A stretch of DNA of 64,000 bases from Corylus avellana (Eukaryota > Streptophyta > Magnoliopsida > Fagales > Betulaceae), in the NCBI RefSeq assembly GCF_901000735.1, contig NC_081550.1, positions 7,504,329-7,568,328 on the forward strand, in the 5' to 3' direction. Both the position numbers and the translations under genes were made by a program. Below, piece after piece: positions 22,105 through 34,829 of this stretch (positions are counted from its first letter, which is position 1; each line of letters starts with the position of its first letter). A model generated the notes under the pieces. That model was not told where the DNA came from. It saw only the letters and a list, made by a program, of their open reading frames with translations, and searched no databases.

Positions 22105-22204
22105 NNNNNNNNNNNNNNNNNNNNNNNNNNNNNNNNNNNNNNNNNNNNNNNNNNNNNNNNNNNNNNNNNNNNNNNNNNNNNNNNNNNNNNNNNNNNNNNN
22201 NNNN
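22105..22204. other. Assembly gap, 100 N
   Basis: The Copia protease domain lies on its left and unrelated spliced coding sequence on its right. The two sides need not be adjacent. Confidence 0.95.
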
Positions 22205-22817
22205 GGAAATGTGCCAAATGGGTCCGGAACATCTAACATAGAGGGGCAGCCTAGTGAAGGGAGAGAAACTGTAAGGATATATATTTACATTTATTATAAA
22301 ATTCTTAAAACATGTAAATGGAACAATGAACACATCCATAAGGGTCATTTTTTTATTTTTTTATTTTTAATGTGACTCATACTTAAAACATGCTTACAAT
22401 GGTGTAGGGAAATGTTGGAGGCACTAGGGGTTTTCCAGTTCTGAGGAACCGTAGGGTTATGAGACCACATAGAGTTTTTCGTGCAAGCGAGGTAATTCTC
22501 TATGCATGTTGGTGTCTGCTGATGTAGTGGCTCTGCCAATGGATTCATATTTTATCTGATTATGCGTTTTTAATTATAATGGTTGGATATTTGTTATTGG
22601 TCTAATATGAAACTCTATTTATATATTTGCTATATTTTAATGCACAACAGATAAAATGATAATTCCCATGAACTTTACTAATTGATTATTCTGTTGTTTG
22701 TTTTTCATGCAGGGAAATGTGACTAATGCTTCAGTTTCGCAATCAGATGGGTCTGGAACATCTAACGTAGAAGGGCTCAGAGAAGGGAGACAGATGATGC
22801 CAAGGCCCACACAATAG
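22205..22817 (+). CDS. Three 3'-terminal exons of an unrecognised gene
   Basis: Three open segments fit together with good splice signals, all in phase 0: 22205-22270 (followed by GTAAGG), 22408-22491 (after GGTGTAG, before GTAATT) and 22713-22817 (after TTTTTCATGCAG, ending TAG). Each begins with Gly-Asn-Val. Exons 1 and 3 share a GSGTSN(I/V)EG...EGR motif, so the C-terminus looks like an internally repeated low-complexity tail. The upstream part is lost in the gap. I do not recognise the family; a transposase-type C-terminus is possible. Confidence 0.4.
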
Positions 22818-23475
22818 AGTAGTAGATTTTGTTGTAGTAGAATTTGAAAGGAACAATGATGTATGGTGGTATTTTGATGGTTGGGATTTTGCTACTAAAG
22901 TATGTTAGTGGGTGATATTTTGTTGGAGTGGACAACATCAAAGGCGTAATGAAGTAGGTTGGTGGTCTTTTGTTGGAGAACATAAAAAAGGTTTAATGAA
23001 GTATCCAAGGATATTTTTTAGTTTTTTGGATTAGTCATCATGTGCATTTGTCAGATAACTGCACTATGCGTCTTTCGATTTGGGTTCCTTGCCAGTTTCG
23101 GTGTGTTTTTGAGCTTGATATACATTTTTAGGCCACTTCTTCACAGCAGGGGACCAAAGTCTATGAGGATAAATACATTATAATTGACTCGTTGCTTCTT
23201 TGGATAATTTTTTTTGTCGTAATTATTTTTATGGTGAGCTAGTAAAGTATATCTATATATATACCTAATCGATGCTATTGGCACTTGATTCATCATAATT
23301 CTTGGTGACTTCTGGGCAATATAAAACATCATCATTAGCATTGAAAGAGGTGATTTTAACAAGATTAGGTGGAGAGAAGGAGGACCTCCAATTGTTAATG
23401 AGCTCATCATCCACTTGTTAACAACATGGTCTAGTACGACATATGTTCCAGTCTTAACGACCTTGAATCAAGTGA

Positions 23476-23871
23476 TTACTTTTAGGAGAAACTTCACTAA
23501 GGACCCCCAAACTTTCATCCGTTTTGAAATACCCCCCTTGAACTTTAAAATATCTCAATTTAGTCCCCTGAACTTTCAATTGCTCTCAATTTGGACCCTT
23601 CCGTTAATTTTAGCCGTTAAAAATTCAAAAATAGACCAAAATATCCCTGATTTTTATTTTTTTAAAAATAAAAAAATGTTTTAGAAGTTCGAATTTTATA
23701 CAAAAGTTAGGGGTATAAACGTCATGTGACGTTTAAAATCGGATGGAGGGGTCCAAATTGAAAGCAATTGAAAGTTCAGGGGACTAAATTGAGAGATTTT
23801 GAAGTTCATGGGGGGTATTTCAAAACGGGTGGAAGTTTAGGGGTCCTTAGTGAAGTTTCCCCTTACTTTTA
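23476..23871. mobile_element. Mutator-type MITE with 9-bp target duplication
   Basis: The element (23485-23862, 378 bp) has terminal inverted repeats of about 125 bp (left GGAGAAACTTCACTAAGGAC, right GTCCTTAGTGAAGTTTCCCC). It is flanked by the 9-bp duplication TTACTTTTA (23476-23484 and 23863-23871). The arms contain GGGACTAAATTGAGA-type blocks. There is no coding capacity. Confidence 0.85.
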
Positions 23872-26429
23872 TATTGTATGTACAAACATAACATTGGAGT
23901 TCTTTGAATGGTCTTGGTCAAAAGTCCATATGCAAATCTCTGTATGAATGTGCAGTTGAGAAAATATTGTAAATTCTTTGTATTTCATTCAGATAAAGGG
24001 GCAAACATAATCCCCATAAAAAGCAAACACAGTCGTAGATCCCAAAAAAAACAACAAGGAAATCAATTTTTTTAATCTCACTATCTCCAATTTGCATTGT
24101 ACACAATAAAACATTGACAGAATTAGTGAATTCCTTTCAATGGAGTTTGGGTTAGAAAAATTCTTATGTCTCTCTGTCTCCGTGGATTCATGCATCGTGG
24201 TCAAACATAGTACATACATCGTGCCCTCTGAATTCATGCATCGTAAAAATCCGCCCTCTGAATTCATGCATCGTGGTCAAACCAAAATCCGCCCTCCGAC
24301 ATAGCACATGCGTAAAAATTCAGGAGAACTGCCATGGTAAATGAGAACTCTAACCATTTCCTGCAAAAAAAAAAAAAAAATGTAATCTTAGATGTGATTA
24401 GTGTGGTCCCTATAACTGCAACTAGAAATGGGTGTTAGAAAACCTCATTGATTACGTAAATTTTATTTTATTTTTCAGCAAGTAAGGGTGCCATAACTTG
24501 GTTTGGACTTTGGAAAGTCTTTTGAAATTTGGTTTCTCAACCAAATATACTAGCGAATTGCGGGTTAAAAGAAAGAAAAATAGTGCATGTTGCAAGCTTA
24601 TATATATATATATATTTTTTTTTAAAAAAGAGAGTGTAGCCTTACGTAAGAACTAAAAAAGGTGGGTTATAAAGAGTCAAACAACAAAGTTACAAAACTG
24701 TAGGCTTAAGATAGCTAGCTTGCAGTTAAACAAAAAAACAAAAACAAAAAAACAAAAGAAGAAGTAGGTAGCTGGCGTGCATGTGGACCTATGGTACAAA
24801 AACAGTCAAACACTAAAACTTAATTAAACGGTGCGTTTATAAAATGCAGTTTTCATCGTCTTCTTTATTTTCCTCTAATCTCAACCTAAAAGCAAAAAGG
24901 TATAAACAATGGCAGAAAAAATTCAAACCTAAAAATTTCATTGAGAGATCAGAAGGTAAACCCACGATTTAAGATGAATTTTCATTTAACAGATATACAA
25001 ACACAAATGATTTGAAGATGAATCGACAACATGGAAGGTAAATTTCACCATAGTTGAAAAGGTTTCTTGCTTACCACCGTCTAAGTGGCTTGAAGTGGCG
25101 GTGCTCTGAACACGAACAAGTGGTACGGGGCAGAGTCACGATTTGCCTTCCACGCCTGCTAGTGGAGGCACAAACTTAATTGGGTGAAGATGTTGAAGAA
25201 CACAACGTGAAGAAGAAAAAGAAGCCGGCGGTGCTCGTATTAATAAAATGGTATAATTAGGTTTTTTTAAAATATTTTACTTGTGTTTGACGTGGAGTAA
25301 ATCTGAGGTGGAAATATTAGTTGGCATAATAATATGACATGGAAAATTTAATTACGATTTTTAAAAGTCATAAATAAAATATAACATGTATCATATTTTT
25401 ATTGGATGTGACGTGGCACACTAACGGAATCCGTTTAGTTAATGGATAGAATTTAATTGCAGGGACTAAATTATTTTTATTGCATACCACAGGGACCTCT
25501 GAGTTCGTTTTGATATCACAGGGAGTAAATTGTAAATCAGGTAAACCACATGGACTAATTTTGCATTTTTCCCTTTTATATATCTACTAGGTAAAGATTG
25601 TTGAACAATACGACGTCATTTAAACCATTTAAAAAAAAACATTTGAAGGACAAAACTACGTCGTTTTGCGCTTCTAAACTAAACCTAAAGCAAAATCACT
25701 CAGCCTCTCACACTTACGCTGTCACTCAGCCTCTAACGTTCTCTCTCGCTGCCGTCGTCTTCACCTCGCCGGCTCTCAGTTTTTCGCTGCCGTCCTCGCC
25801 TCGCCGTCTGTCGGTCCAGAACTCTCGTATTATCAAAACTACCGGTCCAGAATCGTCCTCGCCTCGCCTCGCCGCGCCGTCTGTATACATATATTGGTAT
25901 ATGTATTATAAAAACTCATTTGTTTTCTTGTTAATCTCTTATGCTGATAACTGTTGGTGCAGCTTTGAATTTTGATCACGACCCATTATCGAAAAAGGGT
26001 TTTAGGTGCTTGAAATTCTGCTTATTTAGTCCTTTATCAAAGGGTTTTAGCTTTTGGTGCTTGAGATTCTGCTTTATGTGCTTTCCTTAACAATTTTTTG
26101 TCTCTATCTCACCGTGTCTCTTCTCTGTTTTAGGTTTAGTCGTGACTCGTGACCTCAGTCTCTGTCTCTTGTTTTCTCGCTGCAAGCCAAGCAAGGTAAG
26201 TTAGTAACTTGATTTTGATATGTAAATGGTGGCCTTTATTGGGATTTATAAAGGTTTAGATTTAATTGGGACTTATGGTTGTTGTTGATTTTGATTTTGG
26301 TATATATAACATCGGTGGTTAAATGTTAACTTGGTATGTAAATGGTGGCTATTATTGCGATATATAAAGGTTTAAAATTAATTGGGATTTCAAATGATGG
26401 ATTATCACTGAGGTTGTAAGAGGATTTCG
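23872..26429. other. Intergenic stretch
   Basis: A/T-rich with short repeats, such as the CCCTCTGAATTCATGCATCG unit repeated near 24220-24275. The GC-rich stretch 25680-25890, followed by GCAAGCCAAGCAAGGTAAGT at about 26180-26199, could be a 5' UTR exon of a downstream gene, but this is not established. Confidence 0.35.
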
Positions 26430-26974
26430 GTTATTTGGCATTGAAAGCTTATTTGGGAGGGTGTTGGTATACCATTTGGTGGAAGAAGGACAAAGATAGC
26501 TAGATCTTGATTCTCGAGGAAAGAAGGTTTAAATATTGATCATTTATTCCTATATTGTCAGGTGGCTACCGAGATTTGGAGTGCAATTCTTCTACTATTT
26601 GGGGTTGTGTGGGTCATTCCTCGCAGGGTGAGTGAGTGTTTGAGTTGGAGGGGACAAATGGGAAATCATATTGCGTTGCATATATGGAGACTAGCACCAT
26701 TGTGCGTGATGTGGTGTGTTTGGAGAGAATGGAATGCTCGAAGCTTTGACGATTGTGAGCAAGAATTGATTCATTTGAAGAAGTTGGTGCTACAAATGCT
26801 ATTTTCATGGAAAGTGGCGTGGCCTATTCCAACTACTACTTTTTCTGAATTTCTAGATTTATGTTCTTCTTTCTCTACGGAATAGGGGTCTCTTGTATAC
26901 TTGCTGTGTACATGGGTTGTGTCCCTCTGCGCGTTGCTTGAATATACATTATTTATCAAAAAAAAAAAAAAAAA
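26430..26974 (+). mobile_element. 5'-truncated LINE tail
   Basis: The frame encodes the zinc-binding RVT end of a plant L1 ORF2: LNIDHLFLYCQVATEIWS, then WRLAPLCVMWCVWREWNARS and a typical short end (EFLDLCSSFSTE, stop at 26883). A poly(A) tail follows at 26958-26974. The 5' end is unclear. This LINE class ends without an RNase H domain, unlike the element at 5610-11460, so a second lineage is represented. Confidence 0.8.
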
Positions 26975-27120
26975 CGTTGCTTCTGTTCTTTTTCTCCTTT
27001 CATCCTCAAACCCTCCTATTCTAACTCCATTTTTTTCCTTGACAGGTTACTAGAGCCCTTGGAACAGGTGCACGGCTACTTCCTGTTCCAACTCAATTTG
27101 TCTCCTTGACAGGTTCTATT

Positions 27121-27224
27121 GTATTGGCCTAATGTCTCATAGTTTGCCTCTATTTCCTTCCTTTGTCGTTGTTGGTATTGGCCTAATGTCTCATAGTTTG
27201 CCTCTATTCCTTCCTTTGTCGTTG
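27121..27224 (+). repeat. 54-bp tandem duplication
   Basis: Two near-identical units start at 27121 and 27175 (GTATTGGCCTAATGTCTCAT and following). They differ by one deleted T and a few end bases. They lie just upstream of the gene at 27271. Confidence 0.85.
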
Positions 27225-27270
27225 CCACAGTGACAATCAAAAAGTGAAGATAATAAGTATAAAAGTGAAA

Positions 27271-28023
27271 ATGTTCCTCCGAATCGCAAAGCTAAAGCCT
27301 TTGGCGTCGTCGGTGGAGTCCTCCTGGAGCCACCAATTCCTCCAGCAAAGGCCGGTTAGCGGAACCGCGAAGGGCAAGGCCAAAATCAAAGGAGGCCAAA
27401 CCATAAAGCGATCCAAAATGAACACCAAAAAAGGCCAACTCGACTCCAAGAGCGGCGGAGCGGGAGCCAATAAAACATTCGAGCGAGAAGATAGGCTCGA
27501 GAATCTGTGCATGAATGCTCCCACGCCCGTCCGATACTTGACCCCTAGAGAAAGAGCACGTGAAGCCAGGAGAGAGAAGCTGGGCCTCCTCAGCAAAGAC
27601 CGGAAGCGAGAGCTGGAGATGATGAAGAAGAAGGACTACAAGGAGAAGATGGGACTCTCGGAGGAGCCAGTGATAATTGGGACTCCGGGATTGGATCTGA
27701 TTACTCTGGGACTTGTCGACACCGACAAGATCCCCAAGTACGAGCTCACTGTGGAGGATGGGCGCCGATTGGCGAAGGAGTACAGTAGGTTTCTGATGCG
27801 GCGGCAACGGGCAAGGCAGGCCGCAGAGTCGACTTTCTTGAGGCTGAAGAAGGAGGCCATTGAGGCGCTGCCGTATGATTTGAGAGCGGCGGCTTTGGTA
27901 CCGGATTTGACTCCGTTCCCAACGAACCGGTTCATGGCGACTTTGACTCCGCCGATTGAGGGTTACATTGATAAGGTCAAGGAAGCGGCGAAGAAGAGCA
28001 GTGGAAGGGAGAAGCTCAGATGA
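27271..28023 (+). CDS. Conserved basic protein, probably organellar; family not recognised
   Basis: An intronless 250-codon ORF. The ATG at 27271 is chosen because the frame upstream begins only with GTG. The first about 30 residues (MFLRIAKLKPLASSVESSWS) are hydrophobic and basic with few acidic residues, resembling a mitochondrial presequence. The middle is strongly basic (KGKAKIKGGQTIKRSKMNTK) and is followed by a charged helix (TPRERAREARREKLGLLSKD). Later comes a conserved-looking segment (EDGRRLAKEYSRFLMRRQRA, ALVPDLTPFPTNRFMATLTP). The composition would suit a mitochondrial ribosome-associated protein, but I cannot assign a family. Codon use is GC-rich relative to the surroundings, consistent with a real gene. 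Confidence 0.7.
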   Translation: MFLRIAKLKPLASSVESSWSHQFLQQRPVSGTAKGKAKIKGGQTIKRSKMNTKKGQLDSKSGGAGANKTFEREDRLENLCMNAPTPVRYLTPRERAREARREKLGLLSKDRKRELEMMKKKDYKEKMGLSEEPVIIGTPGLDLITLGLVDTDKIPKYELTVEDGRRLAKEYSRFLMRRQRARQAAESTFLRLKKEAIEALPYDLRAAALVPDLTPFPTNRFMATLTPPIEGYIDKVKEAAKKSSGREKLR

Positions 28024-29588
28024 TCTAAGCAGAGGTTAAAGTTTGCGTTTTTCATCTTCTGAGTAAGTATTTTGTTTGTGTTCCTGCTGAATTTGGTCAT
28101 AGGTAGTGGCATAGAAATTGGTTTTGTCTATTCTTTAGTGGAAATTGACCATTGATATTCATATGCACCAATATAATTCAGCAATTTGTCGTTTTACATG
28201 ATTTATGAATTTTCTTCTTCGAGTGCTCTCTCATGAACCAACTACTTGGCTATCTGATTTCCTGGCTTTGGATTAGCAAATATAGGGATCACTCTCCCCA
28301 TTAGATTAGAAGGTTGGGGATTGTGAATATGATAGCTTTGGTGCTCAACCAAAGCTTTGGTGCTTCTTAACCCTGAAGGGTATTTACATAATACCAGCAG
28401 GTTTGTACAGTCTGTTTTGTTATGAACTTTCTATATAGAGTGAAACAATGCCACTGAAAAGTCAGAAAAGGCTTAGGATCTTCTCCCCATTGCTGCACTG
28501 CAAGACCTTGTAGAGAATCACAGGGGATTCAAGCTTATGCTAAGGCAAAAATGTTTGTAATGACTTGTCAGATTTACATGATCAGTGACTAGACATTATT
28601 AAGAGTTATCAGATCATGCGCTTCAAGAGTAGTGACTTGTTGATTGCTATCGAGTGAGATTTTTAAGAACGTTTCTCTTCTCAGAATTTAAAGAAAAGGA
28701 TAGCTGAAGATAAACCATAATGGCTATGTTAGTATGTTTCTGTTAATATTATCAGACCAGCGGGAGATTAAGTATGAAATAATCTCGTGAAAATTAACAT
28801 TTACATCAAATGAGCTGCAGAATTCATATTGCCTCGAGTTCATTTATATATCAAAGAGAAGTTCACTAGTAGAACCTTAGTTATAGGACAAAGGGAGCAT
28901 GTCTGTTCTTATGTGTTCTGTCCCATAATATATTTTGTATAGTATTCAAATAATTTAGTGATCAGTTAGGGATAATTTCAGCTGAGGGCAGAATCATGAT
29001 GTGATTCCTAGTTAGTTTTTTGTAATACAATTGCCTTTGTTTCTGGTGACATGTTGTAAGAAAAAGGCTTGTGGTTTATAAATAGTCAAGAGTCAAGCTC
29101 TTGACATTATGATCACTAATGTCATTGGGCATGTTATGTTGCTCATAAAACTATTCCCTTTTTAGCAATGGAAAACAGAAAAAAGAATACTTATGTGAGA
29201 ACACATGCATATGTTTTATTTGCTGTATCATAATCTCAAGTCATTTGGTATGGTTTTATATGCTATCCCTTGTCCGGCAGATGGAGTATGTTTGCAAGCC
29301 TGGAGAATGAGTCGTTTCACAATTGGCAACTACAACTCATAAAGCTGTGTTTATTGATTCGGCCGGCAGTGAAGCACCAGGGAACAGATGTAATAATCTT
29401 GATGAATTTAGGACAACATCTTTGGTAATGAGAACTTGCTTGTTTGTCTTGCTTTTGTATGGTTTTTGGTGGTGATTATCTTGTTTAACTCAGATATTTT
29501 TACTAAATCCATCATGCATGCATGTTAACTCAATCCAGCAAAAGTGGTACCTTCGTAAAAACTAGATGATTATGGTTTGTAATGTCCT
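28024..29588. other. 3' flank of the 27271 gene, no further gene seen
   Basis: No long or conserved frame. The first few hundred bases are presumably 3' UTR. Confidence 0.4.
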
Positions 29589-29700
29589 AAGGGGTAGTTC
29601 AATCGGCTGTAGATCACGCCTAATAAAGTGGAAGTCACTAGTTCGAATCTCCCGTCCCCCTTTTCTTGTGTGCACATGTCAAAAAAAAAAAAGAAAAAAG
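29589..29700 (+). mobile_element. tRNA-derived SINE
   Basis: An A-box-like TAGTTCAATCGG (29595-29606) and a B-box-like AGTTCGAATCTC (29640-29651) lie 33 bases apart, followed by a short body and an A-rich tail. It is closely related to the segments at 2024-2112 and 52581-52640. No cloverleaf with paired acceptor ends is present, so it is not a tRNA gene. Confidence 0.65.
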
Positions 29701-30664
29701 AATTACATACATTTTAGACTTCTGCTGAGCATATTATAAGGGGTCAGCTGGAAGCGGATGATGTTAAGCTCTGTGAATCCCCTTTGTAAGTGGGCTCTAA
29801 TCCTACTACAGTGGTCCATTATTTATTGGTCTTTAACCAACTAGCCTTTTTCGCATCTGCTTTCAATTGGCAACGAACCCATTCCACTAATCATGATAAA
29901 ACTGCAATAACATTACTGACTTCAAGCGGAGTTCAAGGCACAAGACGTGAGTTTCATTGGTTGCAAGTAGGCTCCACTTATTTTGACATGATATACACGA
30001 ACTTAACACAAAATTAGTAGGTTATGGTTGATGAGTTTGAGCTGTTTAATTAAATGTATTAGGTTAGGGATACTTATGTAGTTTTATACATATGCTTTGA
30101 TATAATCTGAACTTGACACAACATTTATAATTAATCCATCAAAGGAAGAGTAGATTCTTGACTAATTTTTTCACGAATTAGGAATCTGGAATGAGAAGTT
30201 GAAAGGTACAAATTGGATATAGAAAATTAGAACAGGAACATATATACTTTGTAATCCATAATTCCCTTTCACAAATCTCATTATATTCTGTAATTATTCG
30301 CGTATTCTGACAAATGTGGGCTGAAGATTATGAAGGGGGCAAGTAAGAGAAGTGATTTGGTAAAAGGATGACGACAGTCTACAGGACGTTGCACCCAATT
30401 AGAGAACAAACACCATAAGGTTAAAGATAAGCCAAATCTGATGTAATTGCAAATTAAATTTCAAGATATTGAACTTACAAATGGTTTAAGTAGCACACAA
30501 CTAGACAAAAGCAAGATGAGGAGAAGGAGAATTGTCTGCAATTCACAACGCCGTGTGCGTTTAACAGTGATTATTAAGATTGTGAAACTAGAGCAACCCT
30601 TCAGCCACGCACTCTTTAGCAACAGAACAAGATGATAAATGTCACAATTGGGCCATAATCCCCC

Positions 30665-30672
30665 TATATAAA
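30665..30672 (+). promoter_or_regulatory. TATA box of the chitinase gene
   Basis: TATATAAA lies 47 bases before the chitinase ATG, consistent with a short 5' UTR. Confidence 0.65.
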
Positions 30673-30688
30673 GCATGCTTTACACTAA

Positions 30689-31608
<920 letters not shown>

Positions 31609-32034
31609 ATACCCAGATGATTTGTATCCAAGCTTCTGCATTTTTCACTTGTGTTCTCTCTATATGTACTAATATCATGTATGATTTGTATGGATATATC
31701 ATGAAAGTGTGATTTTTAACTAATGGGTTAAAGGTTAAAGGTTGAGGGATATGACATGGGTTAATATTGACCTAAATAGTCTTATGTTTATTCTTCGAAT
31801 GCTGAAGCCGAAGGCTACATGCCAACACAAATTGACACCCCTAGTTACAACTTCCTCACGAAATCAAAAGGAGATGAACAATTAAGCCGCTCAATAGTCA
31901 ATATTATATGAAAAATAAAACCTTAAACCCTAAACCATATCTTCATCATGGTATTAGAAAACAGAAAATGGAAGCAAAAACATAAGAAATGCAAAATTCG
32001 AAACCCCATATGTATGGATGGATCTTTCTCTCTT
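31609..32034. other. Convergent 3' flanks of chitinase and eIF1A
   Basis: No coding sequence. The two genes point toward each other here, so this span holds both 3' UTRs. Confidence 0.5.
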
Positions 32035-32472
32035 CTAAATCTTATCAATATCTTCGTCCTCGAACACAACATAATTACTCCCGACTCCTTCATCCTCCTC
32101 GACCAACCCAGCAGCAATCCCCTCGTTCAACCTGGTAGTCTCCGGCAACTCCCCGTAGGCCTTCAAGAGCCTGGCCTCGTCGGGCATGTACTTGAGGATG
32201 ATGTCAGCCTTGTCGTCCTGGTAGTCCCTGAGCCCAACGAGTACGATGTCCCCTGCGGCGATCCACACCTTCTTGTGCATCTTCCCGCGGATGTGGCAGA
32301 GCCGCTTTGTGCCGTCGATGCACGTGGCCTCGCACCGGCCGTTCCCCAGCATTCGGTTCACCTGGGCGTACTCTTGCCCGTCTTCTTTGAACAACAGCTC
32401 CCGTTTATCGTCGTCCGCCTCGTTCTTTCCTCGCTTCCTGTTCTTCCCTCCCTTTCCCTTATTCTTCGGCAT
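32035..32472 (-). CDS. EIF1A: Eukaryotic translation initiation factor 1A (eIF1A)
   Basis: An intact 145-residue, intronless frame of normal family length. eIF1A binds the 40S A site and supports scanning and start-codon selection in the cytosol. The N-terminus is the typical basic tail ([20 protein letters not shown]). The OB fold spans about residues 22-110 ([40 protein letters not shown]). The tail is acidic ([21 protein letters not shown] in part). A TATA-like stretch lies upstream at 32532-32546. The strong GC bias contrasts with the flanking AT-rich DNA. No defects are seen. Confidence 0.95.
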   Translation of the reverse strand: MPKNKGKGGKNRKRGKNEADDDKRELLFKEDGQEYAQVNRMLGNGRCEATCIDGTKRLCHIRGKMHKKVWIAAGDIVLVGLRDYQDDKADIILKYMPDEARLLKAYGELPETTRLNEGIAAGLVEEDEGVGSNYVVFEDEDIDKI

Positions 32473-32531
32473 CTTGTTGCTTGCTTGCTTTGTGTGCGTG
32501 TGAATGTGAGAGAAGAGGAGCTATATATATA

Positions 32532-32546
32532 CTTTTATATATATAT
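32532..32546 (-). promoter_or_regulatory. TATA-like element of eIF1A
   Basis: On the minus strand ATATATATAAAAG lies about 60-75 bases upstream of the eIF1A ATG. A second AT-repeat lies closer to the ATG, so the exact box is uncertain. Confidence 0.45.
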
Positions 32547-32924
32547 TCGCTCTCGCGCGTCGATGTTAAGCACAGCTTTCGTGGAGTTGCGGTTGGCTTT
32601 TTATCTATGATTATATGATACTTATATATTTATTTATTCTAATTCGAAGTTCACTTGCTGGATTGGAAGAATCCTTCCTGGTCCTTTTAAGAGACTAAAT
32701 TTTAATACCTCTCTCTTTAATTAGGATTATATTCTTTTTTTTTATTAATGAAAACTAGGCGGGATTTTCTTTATAATTTAATTTTAAAATTTAAACGCAT
32801 CCCCATCTTACTTTTTCTGTAAAAAAAATCTATCATGCCTCTTTTAACGAAAAATATATATTAAAGGTTATACATCAGTACATTATTGAACATGCACCTT
32901 TTTTTGAACTGTATTGAATATGTA

Positions 32925-33700
32925 CTTTTTTATTTTTGAAAGTGGAAATCATTTCAATCTCATTAATAAAAAGGATCACGAGTATATAGCTCTTACATCA
33001 CAAAAACACAAAGCTCAGAGAATGTAAATCATAGCCGAAGTTACAAGGTTACAACATCATAGACACATACATAACATTCTATCATTTAAGACCTATCTAT
33101 GATTTCAACTTCCGCTAACCTATGACTAATCTTCAAATGAAATAATAGATCTACTCCAAGTAGACACAATTCAATGCATAGGTAGCGCTTATTCTTCGGC
33201 ACTAGGCACATAAAACATTTGTGCCAACACTCATCCTCCTCGACCCGAAAGCCAGGATACAGTTCTTGTCCACAACCAAGGGTTTGAACTAACAACAAAT
33301 ACCCTATAGATCAACAAGAGAACAAGGCCTTATTACAAGCAAATAAAACAGGAACAAAAAACTACAGGGAAAACCAAAATAGAATACAGGGAAAACAAAG
33401 TAGAATACAGGGAAGATTAAGACAAACAGAAACAAAACAAGGAAACAAAAAACAAAACCAACAACCAAGAGCAACACTGGAGGGGGAGTGGCGGCCAAGC
33501 CCGAGAGAATCAAGATCAAGCTTGAGGCAAACTGGATCTGAACCCCACAATGAGACCGAAGCATGGGGAAAAGGTGGTGCCTCAAAGGAGGGGGAAGGGC
33601 AAGCCCATCCCTTCTCCCCCAAGGAGAGGACCTATGCGGCGTTCCCTAAGGAGCTAGTGTTTTTTCTCGCCTTGCTCCGTACTGAACATGTACTTAATGA
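32925..33700 (-). mobile_element. Non-LTR retroelement tail, copy 1
   Basis: The plus strand carries TCATTTCAATCTCATTAATA, then CATCATAGACACATACATAA and a GACCTATCTATGA motif. These recur in the same order at 34835-35110 and, inverted, in the element ending at 37521. The minus-strand 3' end therefore lies at about 32925. No long reading frame is seen. Confidence 0.6.
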
Positions 33701-33729
33701 CACAATCATACACAGATGAATTAAAACAT

Positions 33730-34387
33730 AAGATTATTGAATTTAGTTTAATTTATAAAAACTAAAACATGGTAAAATATTTGTTCTAATTCAATCCTTC
33801 ACTAAACCTTTAACGCAATCAAATCAATCCTTACATAAGGTGCAATGCTTAATATTTCTTTGGTGTTTCGAAAGTATTTATGTTCGATTTATGCTTATTA
33901 ATCAAATAAATGTTTGCCTTATTTTACTTTCAAAAGCATAATAAGTAAGTACATGCATCTTTTTATCCTCACAAAGTTAATGTTGTTTTTAAAATTATCA
34001 TTGGATCAAAATTCAATAGTAATTCATCCTAAATTTAATTGTGATTTTAAAAACTAAATTAGCTCCTTACGTGATGGATGCATGAAAATATTTTTATTTG
34101 ATATACCCACAATATCTTGATTTTGGGAATTATAAGCTCTTTTGTTCTTCAAATAAAAAAAATACAACTAAAAATAAATAAAAATAAAAGGAGAGAGAGA
34201 AGTGGTCAAACCACCCCCACCTCCTAGGGTGGCTCAACCACGCTCTAAAGAATTTTGAGTGTTGGTGAATCACCTCCTCAAGCTGAGGAAATAGTTAGAC
34301 CACCCTAAAAAACCCCAAAAAAAGACTTTAAAGGTTGATGAACTACGCATCACCCTGAGGTGGTTGGTCACCTCCCTCAACTTCTTG

Positions 34388-34421
<34 letters not shown>

Positions 34422-34829
34422 TTTTTTTAAAGATTAATTTGAAAATTTAAGATAAGAAATTTTGTGCATAACTTCTCCGTCCATTTTAATGCTAAACAAT
34501 AACAAAGGGTGTCAATTGAAAAGGAATGATAATTTAAGCGTCCAAGTGTCAAATATTGTAGTTTGAGAGGCTATCAACAAATGATTTGTCACTTCATAGG
34601 GTCAAGTATACTTTCCACTAGTTTTAGTGAAAAAAAAAAAAAAAAAATTGTATGTCCACATATTTAGTTTCTCCGCGAATAAACCAAAAAAAAGATAGTG
34701 AATTAAAGAAAGTATAAAAAATAACATTAAACTAACCATCATGTGTCCTAAAATGAAAAAAGAAGAAGAAGAAAAAAAAAGCATGATTTTAAAGTTTATA
34801 AGAAAAATGAAATGTATTTTTTTTTAAGG
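33730..34829. other. AT-rich intergenic stretch
   Basis: Contains a long T tract at about 34388-34417 and several GGTTGGTCACC / GGTGGCTCAACC-like blocks at 34200-34380 that look like decayed repeats. No gene was recognised. Confidence 0.4.

Noticed and set aside
27292..27807. 171-codon minus-strand ORF opposite the gene at 27271
   Set aside because: A GC-rich shadow frame without recognisable features.
29589..29700. tRNA gene
   Set aside because: Only the internal promoter boxes are tRNA-like. There is no acceptor or anticodon stem pairing, and related copies are dispersed.
31948..32610. 220-codon plus-strand ORF opposite eIF1A
   Set aside because: Complement of the conserved eIF1A coding sequence.
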